Positions 15,764 to 22,813 of a DNA stretch of 26,560 nucleotides are shown here, in pieces. The DNA is from DAIDKA01 sp035503515. Lineage in GTDB: Bacteria > Pseudomonadota > Gammaproteobacteria > Steroidobacterales > Steroidobacteraceae. Position 1 is the first letter of the stretch, and each line of letters begins with the position of its first letter. The notes below the pieces were generated by a model. It was not told where the DNA came from, did not search any database, and worked only from the letters and a program-made list of their open reading frames with translations. The translations under genes and the position numbers were made by a program. The stretch is from contig DATJTJ010000142.1 of the NCBI GenBank assembly GCA_035503515.1, positions 1 to 26,560 on the forward strand, in the 5' to 3' direction.

Positions 15764-16220
15764 CGCTGCGGTCCTTTTTCAGCAGGAACGCATCGGCGAA
15801 CGCAATTGCCGCACCTGCCCGCACGCGCTGAATGGAGTGTTCGCTCATGAGCCTGATGATCAGTTGTGGCTCCTCGGCATACCATCGTGCGAGCAAGCGT
15901 ACCGCGCCATCGACCCCCGCGGACGCCGGTTCGTAGAGAAATCGACGGGCCTTGCCTGTAGTGGATTTCTCCGGGAGTGCGCCCGGCGCTTGAGGTGGAT
16001 CCTGGACTGCGATAAGCCCTCTTCTGGCAAGAGCGTGTAGGGCATCTTCGATAAGTGACTCATGGACTCTGGCCAGTGCCCCCAGCTCTTCGGTGCCCAT
16101 GGCGGTGCCTCGCGACTTTTCCAGTATCAGGAGCAATTCCAGCTCCTCATACGACTCGATGCAATCGAAAAGCAGCCGCCGAACATCATCCGGCACCGTG
16201 CCCGACATTGGCTTGGTCAT
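15756..16220 (-). CDS. Hypothetical helical protein, possible winged-helix, DUF5985 partner
   Basis: This is a 154-residue soluble, mostly helical protein that I do not recognise. Residues about 18-75 (LFDCIESYEELELLLILEKSRG ... MGTEELGALARVHESLIEDALHALARRGLIAV, in pieces) read like a winged-helix module: a helix, a short loop, a helix ending in an LARRGLIAV-type wing. This is a common pattern in regulators and in proteins that read a signal. The C-terminal half has another helical segment (FADAFLLKKDRS). The start is MTKP at 16220, or Met5 at 16208. Its stop overlaps the first small membrane gene. The ATGA at 16217-16220 also overlaps the stop of an upstream ORF. Confidence 0.7.
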   Translation of the reverse strand: MTKPMSGTVPDDVRRLLFDCIESYEELELLLILEKSRGTAMGTEELGALARVHESLIEDALHALARRGLIAVQDPPQAPGALPEKSTTGKARRFLYEPASAGVDGAVRLLARWYAEEPQLIIRLMSEHSIQRVRAGAAIAFADAFLLKKDRSDG

Positions 16221-16735
16221 GGCAGCGCCCGAACTTCCGGTCGAGAGCGGACTGCCTTTGCGTGCATCTCATCGACAAGCGATTGCGGCGTCCAGTCGAT
16301 GAATCCGCAACCGCAGTCGCCACTGCGCAGAACCGTGTCCAGGGGTGAGACGCTGGGCGTGCGGACCATTGCCCGTTCGAATGTCGGGGGCGGATTGACG
16401 GCGAGGATGACGGCACAGGGGGAGGAACCGTGATGAGACAACTCGAGCATCAGTGAGGTGGGCTCAGGATCGATTGACGGGCGCTGAACTTGCAGCAACG
16501 CGGCGCGTGGTATGGCCCAGGGACCGCTCTGCACGTCACCGGTCAGTCCCAGATCATGCTCTTGCGGGGGCAGCGCAGATGCTGCTCGCCGGCTGGGGAC
16601 CGCGGCTTCGTGAAGTCTACGAGGGGGTGCAACGGTTGGCGTCGCTGCACCCCCTCTTCCCATTCCACGTCTGTGCTGAGGGGACGGGACCGGGTCTCTC
16701 AAAGCTCGGCGCCAAAAGTACCGGAAATTGGCCAT
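16217..16735 (-). CDS. Uncertain ORF, possibly a small unknown protein with a later start
   Basis: The 172-codon frame is not recognised. Its stop overlaps the next gene's start as ATGA (16217-16220), which is typical of real coupled genes, and the C-terminal half (LMLELSHHGSSPCAVILAVNPP ... LRSGDCGCGFIDWTPQSLVDEMHAKA, in pieces) looks protein-like. The N-terminal 45 codons run through a strong hairpin and look random. The true start may be further in, for example near 16450 or at a GTG codon, giving about 75-110 residues. No ribosome-binding site settles this. Confidence 0.35.
   Translation of the reverse strand: MANFRYFWRRALRDPVPSPQHRRGMGRGGAATPTVAPPRRLHEAAVPSRRAASALPPQEHDLGLTGDVQSGPWAIPRAALLQVQRPSIDPEPTSLMLELSHHGSSPCAVILAVNPPPTFERAMVRTPSVSPLDTVLRSGDCGCGFIDWTPQSLVDEMHAKAVRSRPEVRALP
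16621..16656. terminator. Strong hairpin, perfect 11-bp stem, possible terminator
   Basis: Arms GAGGGGGTGCA (16621-16631) and TGCACCCCCTC (16646-16656) enclose a 14-base loop with a further possible ACG/CGT pairing. It lies 130 bases downstream of the TetR stop on the minus strand. There is no T tract on either side, so termination is possible but not proven. The element could also be a repeat or a protein site. Confidence 0.45.
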
Positions 16736-16786
16736 GGCGATATGTCAGGGATAGCGCCCGGGATTCGTCAGGTTAACCCGACAGCG

Positions 16787-17476
16787 TCAGGCGTGAACGA
16801 CCCGCACCACATAGTCGACGACCTCTTGTGTCATACGCTTGGTGATCGGGGCATGGCGAAAGAGAATGCGGTAATAGAACGGACCGGTCATCATATCGAT
16901 CACGAGTTCGAGATTCAGATCGTCGCGGATCTCGCCCCGGCTCCGGGCCCTCGCGAAGGCTTCCCGCATGGAGTTGCGGCGAGCGGTTAGCACCTGGCGT
17001 CGGATCATCTCCGCCAGTTGCGGATCCTGCGCCATGTCAGCGACGAGGCCCGCCAGGGCCTTACCCAGCGGACCTGCGAAAGCCTTGAGCAAGGTCTCCA
17101 CTGCAGCTTCAAGATCCTGCCGCAGATGCCCGGTGTTCGCCGCCGGGTTATCACCCATTTCGCTCACTACGGCATACGCCACGAGGTGCCGCTTGCTCGG
17201 CCACCGTCGGTAAATGCTGGTACGCGCGCGACCGACCTGCCGCGCGATGCCATCGATCGTGACGGCGCCATATCCGGAACGCCGCAGCACGCTGAGGACC
17301 GCCGCGACCACTTCGTCGTCGATCCGCTCATCCCGGGGCCGCCCCAGGCCATGCTCCGGGGCCGCGACGCGTGCCCCGGCCGCAGGCCGGATCGATGCCG
17401 CTTTCCGTGGGCCGCTCACCGTGTGCCCCCCCGACCAAAACCCGAATCCTATCAATGCCAAACTCCCTCCGCTCAC
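16787..17476 (-). CDS. TetR-family transcriptional repressor
   Basis: This protein has up to 229 residues. After a long, poorly conserved N-terminal part (1-46), a TetR DNA-binding domain follows (GRPRDERIDDEVVAAVLSVLRRSGYGAVTIDGIARQVGRARTSIYRRWPSKRHLVAYAV, in pieces), with recognition helix ARTSIYRRWPSK. The C-terminal ligand domain resembles TetR_C_11 types (GLVADMAQDPQLAEMIRRQVLTARRNSMREAF in pieces). The start is uncertain: GTG at 17476, TTG at 17455 with GGAGGG upstream, or GTG at 17419. Family proteins usually start near the GRPRD segment, which favours a later start. The operator at 17537-17555 lies between it and the divergent LuxR-type gene. Confidence 0.88.
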   Translation of the reverse strand: MSGGSLALIGFGFWSGGHTVSGPRKAASIRPAAGARVAAPEHGLGRPRDERIDDEVVAAVLSVLRRSGYGAVTIDGIARQVGRARTSIYRRWPSKRHLVAYAVVSEMGDNPAANTGHLRQDLEAAVETLLKAFAGPLGKALAGLVADMAQDPQLAEMIRRQVLTARRNSMREAFARARSRGEIRDDLNLELVIDMMTGPFYYRILFRHAPITKRMTQEVVDYVVRVVHA

Positions 17477-17536
17477 TTTCCGGTTCCGGCGGGCCGCGTC
17501 CGCGGCGAAATGGCTTCGTTGGGGCTTGCGTTCTTT

Positions 17537-17555
17537 ACGCTACGCGCTGTAGCGT
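17537..17555. promoter_or_regulatory. TetR-type operator ACGCTAC-N5-GTAGCGT, copy 1
   Basis: Perfect 7-bp arms (17537-17543, 17549-17555) are separated by GCGCT. The site lies between the TetR gene and the divergent LuxR-type gene. It overlaps a possible plus-strand promoter (TTGCGT at 17526, 18-base spacer, TAGCGT at 17550). A second copy with the same arms and spacer length is at 20978-20998. The two-copy pattern strongly supports a site for one regulator, most simply the adjacent TetR protein. Confidence 0.8.
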
Positions 17556-17572
17556 TATGCACCGGTAGGCTC

Positions 17573-18211
17573 ATGGGGGACTGCTTCTTGATCCGCTTAC
17601 TCATCGGCGACGGCAACGTTCTGCTCCGGGCCGGGATTCGAGAGCTGCTCGACCACGCCTTCGGGCTCGAAGCGGTGGAGGAAGCCTCCACCGTCGCTCG
17701 CTTCCTTGAACTGCTGCGCCTGGGCGTCTGGGACCTTTGCGTCCTGGATGTGTCGTTGCCCGAACGCGGTGGACTGGACGTCGTCCGTCACCTGCGCAAG
17801 TCTCATTCCAAGACCGCCCTGATATACCTGAGTTCATTCTCGGACCGGCGATACGCCGCGGCCGCGTTCAAGGCCGGAGCCCAGGGATTCATGCTCAAGG
17901 ATTGCCAGCAGGGCGAACTCGAGACTGCGGCGCAACAGGCGTTGGAAGGGCGTCATTACATCAGTCCGACCCTGGTGGGCGAGCTTCTTGATGCGCCGCG
18001 TCAGGATCGACGCAGCCACGAAATCCTGTCGCAGCGCGAGCTGCAGATCTTCAGGAAGCTGGCCATCGGTACCCCGCTGGTCGGCATCAGCCGGGACCTG
18101 AGTATCAGTCCCAAATCCGTAAGCACCTACCGATCGCGAATCCTGGAGAAGACCCGTTGCCGCAACAACGCGGAAATCACGCAGTACGCCGTGCGGGAAG
18201 GCCTCATTTAG
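17573..18211 (+). CDS. LuxR/NarL-type response regulator
   Basis: This is a 212-residue protein. The receiver domain (about 7-125) has the phospho-acceptor Asp in CVLDVSLPERGG, Ser in YLSSFSD, and Lys in FMLKD. The acidic pair is altered: IGDGN replaces the usual ADDH, so one of the two Mg-binding aspartates is Gly14. The LuxR helix-turn-helix (about 150-212) is LSQRELQIFRKLAIGTPLVGISRDLSISPKSVSTYRSRI (in pieces) and looks functional. The start is ATG 17573; a TTG at 17588 with GGGGGA upstream is equally plausible. The gene is divergent from the TetR gene across the shared operator and 47 bases ahead of the monooxygenase gene, so probably co-transcribed with it. No kinase gene is immediately beside it. 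Confidence 0.88.
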   Translation: MGDCFLIRLLIGDGNVLLRAGIRELLDHAFGLEAVEEASTVARFLELLRLGVWDLCVLDVSLPERGGLDVVRHLRKSHSKTALIYLSSFSDRRYAAAAFKAGAQGFMLKDCQQGELETAAQQALEGRHYISPTLVGELLDAPRQDRRSHEILSQRELQIFRKLAIGTPLVGISRDLSISPKSVSTYRSRILEKTRCRNNAEITQYAVREGLI

Positions 18212-18258
18212 GTTCGCGTCGACGAATACTGGCTGCCTATCGGCTCAGAGGTCCAACG

Positions 18259-19449
18259 GTGCCGAAAGCCCTGCGAGTTGCCATAAACGGCGCGGGTATA
18301 GCCGGACCGACCCTGGCGTATTGGCTACGACAACTCGGCCATGCCCCCATGCTGTTCGAAAAGGCCGCCTGTCCGCGCGCCGGCGGCTTCGTCATCGATT
18401 TCTGGGGGTCGGGCTACGATGTGGCAGAACGCATGGGGCTGATCGACCAGTTCGCAGCTCGCGCACACGCAATCGACTGCATGCGCCTGGTCGATGCCAA
18501 CGGCAACGATCGGGCGGTCCTCGACGTAGGACCGATTCGCGCTAATTTTGGAGGTCGGCTGCTCAGCGTTTCCCGGAACGACATTGCCTCGACGATACTG
18601 GCAGCGTGCGATGGCATTCCGATCCATTTCGGCTCCTCCATCTGGAATATCGAACAGGATCGCGGTGGCGTAACGATTCGCCTGGCGAACGGCCAGTTGG
18701 AGCGGTTTGATCTCCTCATCGGTGCCGATGGATTGCACTCCCAGGTGCGCGCTCTGGCGTTCGCACCCCAGAAACAAGCCGAACGGCCGCTGGGCTGCTA
18801 TGTCGCGGCCTTTCGGATTGCCAATTACCCTCACGGGGAAAAGGCAGTCCTGGCCTCTCACACCAGGCCCGGTCAATACGTCGCGCGCATTTCGGTTGGG
18901 CAAAGCGAAACGCTGATACTGATGGTGTGCGGGGCGCGGCTCCTGGGAAGACCTCCGCGTCGCGAGCAACAACGGGAGGCACTCCGCTTCGCATTTGGCG
19001 ACATGAAGTGGGAGGTTCCCACCATGCTGGAAGCCATGGAGGAAGTCGACGATCTGTACTTCGACCGTGTCAGCCAGATCCGGTTGCCCTCCTGGTCGAA
19101 CGGCCGCATCGCGCTGGTGGGTGACGCGGCCTCGTGTCCTTCGTTCCTTGCGGGAGCCGGGTGCGCGCTGGCCATGACGCAGGCCTATATCCTGGCCGGT
19201 GAGATATCCGTCGCCGAGGGAGACCACCAGCGGGCCTTTGCCCGCTACGAAGAAACGCTGCGCCCGTCAGTGCGAGCCACGCAGAGATCTGCGCATTTCA
19301 TGAAAGGATACTTTACGCCCCGCACTGCCGCTGGATTGCAGGTGCGGGACCTCATCGTGCGCCTACTGTCCAACCCTCTCCTAGCCGGGCCTCTTCTCAG
19401 GCGGACGCTGGCTCCGACGCTCACACTGCCGTCGTACCCACTGAGTTAG
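18259..19449 (+). CDS. FAD-dependent monooxygenase
   Basis: This is a 396-residue flavoprotein monooxygenase of the UbiH/PgaE/TetX-like class, which uses NAD(P)H and O2 to hydroxylate aromatic or polycyclic compounds. The FAD-binding N-terminus is NGAGIAGPTLAYWLRQLG (GxGxxG at 10-15) with acidic Glu35 in FEKA. The DG motif is LIGADGLHSQVR at about 154-165, and the GD motif is ALVGDAASCPSFLAGAGCALAM at about 289-310. The start is a GTG at 18259 with AGAGG seven bases upstream; the frame is open further left but overlaps the regulator gene. No substrate-specific feature is seen, and resistance or catabolic roles are equally possible. The gene ends eight bases before the convergent SCO gene. Confidence 0.9.
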   Translation: MPKALRVAINGAGIAGPTLAYWLRQLGHAPMLFEKAACPRAGGFVIDFWGSGYDVAERMGLIDQFAARAHAIDCMRLVDANGNDRAVLDVGPIRANFGGRLLSVSRNDIASTILAACDGIPIHFGSSIWNIEQDRGGVTIRLANGQLERFDLLIGADGLHSQVRALAFAPQKQAERPLGCYVAAFRIANYPHGEKAVLASHTRPGQYVARISVGQSETLILMVCGARLLGRPPRREQQREALRFAFGDMKWEVPTMLEAMEEVDDLYFDRVSQIRLPSWSNGRIALVGDAASCPSFLAGAGCALAMTQAYILAGEISVAEGDHQRAFARYEETLRPSVRATQRSAHFMKGYFTPRTAAGLQVRDLIVRLLSNPLLAGPLLRRTLAPTLTLPSYPLS

Positions 19450-19457
19450 TGGCACTG

Positions 19458-20075
19458 TCATCCCAGAAGCCGCCGCATGTCGCGGGTCAATTGCGGAACG
19501 GTCTCCGAGGGCTGCACCAGCAAGCGCGCTCGTCCCTTCCGGTCGAACACGAACACTCCGGTGCTGTGGTAGACGACGTAATTGCCATTCGCGTCAGCGG
19601 GACCGCGGCCCGATACCACTCGATAGCGCCGAATGACATCGGCGAGCTGGGAATCGCCGCCTGTCAGACCGATGAACTGTTGCCCCATCGGCGCCAGATA
19701 GGTAGCCAGCCATTCGGGGGAGTCCCGCCGCGGATCCACCGAAATGAACAACACGCGGACCCGTCGCGCGTCGGAACCGAGACTTCGAATGGCCTGCGCG
19801 ATGTGCGTCATTTCCATCGGGCATGAGTCCGGGCAATGCGTATATCCGAAATACATCATGACGATCTTGCCGTGCAGATCCCCGGCCCGCATCGGTCGAC
19901 CGCCGCGGCCTTCCAGAACGAACCTCAGGTCGGGCATCACCCCGGAGATATCGGAGGCGAAGAACTGCGATGGGGCGGACCCGTGGCCGGTGCAGGCCTC
20001 AAGGGCGACCAGCGCACATACGGCGACCGCGGCGGCAAAGACGCCACCGACTTTCGCGACTGCGCTGCCAATCAC
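19458..20075 (-). CDS. SCO1/SenC-type copper chaperone
   Basis: This is a 205-residue protein with a hydrophobic N-terminal segment at 8-27 that ends in an EACTG sequence, possibly lipidated at Cys28, so it is expected at the membrane facing the periplasm. The thioredoxin-like domain has the copper-binding CxxxC pair Cys81 and Cys85 (GYTHCPDSCPMEM) and His170 (VVYHSTGVFVFD). SCO proteins deliver copper to the CuA site of cytochrome c oxidase, or act as redox factors. The start is a GTG at 20075 that overlaps the stop of the CtaG-like gene as GTGA. Longer forms in this frame are shadows of that gene. No oxidase subunit genes are in the window. Confidence 0.92.
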   Translation of the reverse strand: MIGSAVAKVGGVFAAAVAVCALVALEACTGHGSAPSQFFASDISGVMPDLRFVLEGRGGRPMRAGDLHGKIVMMYFGYTHCPDSCPMEMTHIAQAIRSLGSDARRVRVLFISVDPRRDSPEWLATYLAPMGQQFIGLTGGDSQLADVIRRYRVVSGRGPADANGNYVVYHSTGVFVFDRKGRARLLVQPSETVPQLTRDMRRLLG

Positions 20076-20947
20076 GCCGTGGGCGCGGCGATCACCGCAC
20101 CGCCAGGGTCCGCGGCACGCTTCCGTGTCCGATCGTCCTCGTACATCCATCGGCGCCACACGATTAGGGTCGCCACGATGCTCATCATGCTGGTGGGGAT
20201 CCACGTTATGAGACCTCCTATCTGCTGGTCCACTATCGGATCGACGGCCCAAAGTCGACCGCAAATCGCGTAGACATCGTATATGACATGCAGATGCAGG
20301 AAGAGATACGCCCCGATCAGAATCTGAGGCGGCGCTGCCAACAGTACGATCGCTATACGGAATCCGAATCGGCAGCGCGCACCCTCTTCGACTGAGCGCG
20401 GATCCAGAATCAGCCACCAGAACAGCATTCCGTCGATCAGCATGCTCCAGTTCATGCCTAGGTATTCGCGGGCGTTCAACATGGCGCGGAAGTGGATCGG
20501 CGGCCAAAGCCAGAAGTAAATCAGTCCCACGAAAATCACCGGCGCGACGATCGGCTGCTGCAACAGTCGGTAGGCAGTGCGAATTGGCGGCCATTCGCGC
20601 GCCTGCTTCAGCACCGGGCGGCAGCGCCACGGCAGGCCATTCGCCATCGTCGGCCATGGCGCTGCGAGACAGATCAGGAATGGACCGAGGTGGTGAAGGA
20701 TCAGGTGCTGCAATCGATGCACCCAGAACATGTGCTGCGCGGCGAAATCCAGTCGCGTCTGAAGCGCCGCATAGACCAGGACCAATCCGCAATAGAATGA
20801 AAGCTGCCGCCAGATGGAAGGACGGCTGCGCAATGGAATGGCGCGCCCGCCGATGAAGAACAGCAATAGTGCCGTGCAGCAGGTCGCCATCGCGATCCAC
20901 GAAATTTCCCACGGCCTCAGCCAGGTCAGCAATACGGAACTACTCAT
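20072..20947 (-). CDS. CtaG-like cytochrome c oxidase assembly membrane protein (COX caa3-type)
   Basis: This is a 291-residue polytopic membrane protein, with about seven hydrophobic segments between residues 15 and 265. The conserved part HMFWVHRLQHLILHHLGPFLICLAAP (about 72-97), WSMLIDGMLFWWLILD and YLFLHLHVIYDVYAICGRLW match the CtaG/caa3 assembly family (Bacillus CtaG type), which is involved in copper insertion into cytochrome oxidase. Met1 at 20977 and Met at 20965 are alternative starts. The one at 20947 is chosen because the operator at 20978-20998 would otherwise abut the start, and the first helix still fits. None has a clear ribosome-binding site. It overlaps the SCO gene, so the two are one unit. 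Confidence 0.85.
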   Translation of the reverse strand: MSSSVLLTWLRPWEISWIAMATCCTALLLFFIGGRAIPLRSRPSIWRQLSFYCGLVLVYAALQTRLDFAAQHMFWVHRLQHLILHHLGPFLICLAAPWPTMANGLPWRCRPVLKQAREWPPIRTAYRLLQQPIVAPVIFVGLIYFWLWPPIHFRAMLNAREYLGMNWSMLIDGMLFWWLILDPRSVEEGARCRFGFRIAIVLLAAPPQILIGAYLFLHLHVIYDVYAICGRLWAVDPIVDQQIGGLITWIPTSMMSIVATLIVWRRWMYEDDRTRKRAADPGGAVIAAPTA

Positions 20948-20977
20948 CGCGACCGAAGGTACCATCGCAAGCCGCAT

Positions 20978-20998
20978 TACGCTACGCTTTGTAGCGTA
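20978..20998. promoter_or_regulatory. TetR-type operator TACGCTAC-N5-GTAGCGTA, copy 2
   Basis: Perfect 8-bp arms (20978-20985, 20991-20998) surround GCTTT. The core 7-bp arms and 5-base spacer are identical in form to the copy at 17537-17555. It lies between the CtaG-like gene and the divergent DUF190 gene, in the place expected for a repressor blocking both promoters. Confidence 0.8.
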
Positions 20999-21058
20999 TC
21001 TGCAGGCACTTCATGACCACGCATGAAACGTTCTGTTACATCCTGCGGACGCGTGCAT

Positions 21059-21403
21059 ATGGACGGGTTTCAGCTAACCCTGTTTTTCAGCGAAGAGAGC
21101 AGGCACCATGACTGCCCGCTGGGTGACTGGCTGCTACGACTGACGCATGAACTCGGTCTGCGCGGAGTTCAACTGCTGCATGGCGGGGCGTTGCCGGCGC
21201 ATGTCGACCTTTCGTTGCTTGCGCGCTTCTTTGGACGACAGGATCTGGGAATGGCGGCCGTGGTGCTCGCAACCGAGGAGGAGTGTGATTGGCTGCTGGC
21301 TCGGATTGAAGCAGAGGAGGTCACGATCTACTACGTCAAGTTTCCCGTAGCATGTGGGGTGCTGACGCCGAGAAGCGATGTCGCCAGCCGCTCTGAGAAG
21401 TAG
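21059..21403 (+). CDS. DUF190-like protein
   Basis: This is a 114-residue protein. Its pattern FQLTLFFSEESRHHDCPLGDWLLRLTHELGLRGVQLLHGG ... VVLATEEECDWLLARIEAEEVTIYYVKFPVACGVL (in pieces) fits the DUF190 fold, a ferredoxin-like, PII-related small protein of unknown function that in other bacteria lies beside CrcB fluoride channels. No CrcB gene is present here. The ATG at 21059 begins the conserved part; an ATG at 21023 would add 12 residues. It is divergent from the CtaG-like gene across operator copy 2 and may therefore be in the same regulon. It has one short cysteine-containing loop (HHDCPL) unlike the typical family sequence. Confidence 0.65.
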   Translation: MDGFQLTLFFSEESRHHDCPLGDWLLRLTHELGLRGVQLLHGGALPAHVDLSLLARFFGRQDLGMAAVVLATEEECDWLLARIEAEEVTIYYVKFPVACGVLTPRSDVASRSEK

Positions 21404-21490
21404 CGTCCGATGGGACCGAGTCAGGTCAAAATGCCTGCGCCGCGTGGACCTTGTTGCACGCAGATCAGATTGCCAATGGCCGGTGACCCG

Positions 21491-22813
21491 TCAGTGAGGA
21501 TAACGACTGGGAAGAGTCACTCTGAATGTGGTGCCGGTTCCCGGATCCGTTTGCAGTTCGAGGCTTGCATCAAGCAGTTCGCACAACCTTTTCACGATCG
21601 AAAGTCCGATACCTTCGCCGGCAACAGGCGGCGCAAAAGCCCTGGGTGCCTCGGATGGAAGAGTCGGCGGAGGATCAGCTCCCACATCGGAATCCCCCAC
21701 CTCTGCGGCGGCTTTGTCATCGAGCTTCTGAGCGGCCACCGTGGCCTGCTTCAGAACCCGTTCTAGCGGCGCAATGCGTGCCAGGTCAAAGCCCGGGCCG
21801 GTATCCTGGACACAAATGGTCCAATGTGGGGCTGCATTTTCACGCTCATCGACGCTCCACAATACTCTCACGCCACCCTTTTCCGTCGCCTTCAAGGCAT
21901 TGAGCATGAGGTTCTGCACCAGGCGGCGCACCTTGATCGCATCTCCCTCCACGGGCAGCGAGTTCGGGCCCTGCATATTGAGGAAGAGATTGCGGCCGGC
22001 GGCGAGGCCGCGCAAGGAATCGCACAGTTCCCTCAGCAGTTCCGCGGCGTCGAATGGGGCGACATTGCGCCTTTCCTGGCCAGCCTCCAGCCGTGACAGA
22101 TCCAGCAGATCTCCGAGCATGTCGCGCAATGCCGCAACGTTGCGCTGCAGGAGTTGCCCGAATTGCGCGCGCGAGACTTCGGGAATGGAGTGTTGCCCTG
22201 TGATGATGGCAGAGGCGTTGGTGATCACGCCGACGGCGCCCCTGAGATCATGGGCCGCCTCGCGCCACACTTCCGCGCGCTGGCGCTCGAGCTGCTGTAT
22301 GTCCTGCAAGGCAGACTCGAGATCGCGCATGCGACTCGCGGCTTCCGCCTGCTGCAGCTCTGCATAGCGGGTGGCACTTTCGCAGACTCCCTCGGCACAA
22401 AGTCGTGCCAGGGTGGCGCGGGCGGTGGGCATGACCGACCCTTCGAGCCCCGTGTGCTCGATCGAATAACGCTCCAGCTCCTGCAGCACACTCAGATGCA
22501 AATGCCCCCATTCGCGCATGGTTTCCCGGAGCGCAAACCCCTGTTGCCATCGATGCAACCCGTGTTCGGCCGAATTGACCCTTTGCTGCACCCGTGCCTG
22601 ATGCCTCTCGGCTGCATCAGCGGCGCGTAATCGACGCTCGTAGGAGTCGAGGATCTGCGGAACATGGTCGTTGAACTGCGTGCGGGAGACGACCGACGCC
22701 GTCGTAAGCTGTGCGTCGCGGCTTTCAGAGTCGTGCCAGCGCTGCAGCATCTGCTCACGGATGTCGCGGAGGTAGTCCGCGAGCGCATTGAGTTGATCAT
22801 GGGCTAAGGGCAT
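21491..22813 (-). CDS. Soluble sensor histidine kinase with RsbRD_N-like N-terminus
   Basis: This is a 440-residue protein from the ATG at 22813 (Met15 of a longer frame starting at 22855). The N-terminal helical region (about 1-160) resembles RsbRD_N-type input domains (LADYLRDIREQMLQRWHDSE). A coiled coil at about 145-185 leads to HisKA, with acceptor His188 in REAAHDLRGAVGVI. The HATPase shows the N box (VQNLMLNALKATEKGG), G1 (DTGPGF) and G2 (GEGIGLSIV). Between G1 and G2 is an unusual insert of about 60 residues, rich in Ala and Pro (AAEVGDSDVGADPPPTLPSE and following). No membrane helix or receiver domain is present. It may be the kinase of an orphan regulator such as the LuxR-type one at 17573, but nothing proves it. 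Confidence 0.88.
   Translation of the reverse strand: MPLAHDQLNALADYLRDIREQMLQRWHDSESRDAQLTTASVVSRTQFNDHVPQILDSYERRLRAADAAERHQARVQQRVNSAEHGLHRWQQGFALRETMREWGHLHLSVLQELERYSIEHTGLEGSVMPTARATLARLCAEGVCESATRYAELQQAEAASRMRDLESALQDIQQLERQRAEVWREAAHDLRGAVGVITNASAIITGQHSIPEVSRAQFGQLLQRNVAALRDMLGDLLDLSRLEAGQERRNVAPFDAAELLRELCDSLRGLAAGRNLFLNMQGPNSLPVEGDAIKVRRLVQNLMLNALKATEKGGVRVLWSVDERENAAPHWTICVQDTGPGFDLARIAPLERVLKQATVAAQKLDDKAAAEVGDSDVGADPPPTLPSEAPRAFAPPVAGEGIGLSIVKRLCELLDASLELQTDPGTGTTFRVTLPSRYPH

Noticed and set aside
16453..16990. Plus-strand frames (107 and 166 codons) opposite the TetR end
   Set aside because: They have no domain or ribosome-binding site and cross a hairpin and the TetR coding strand.
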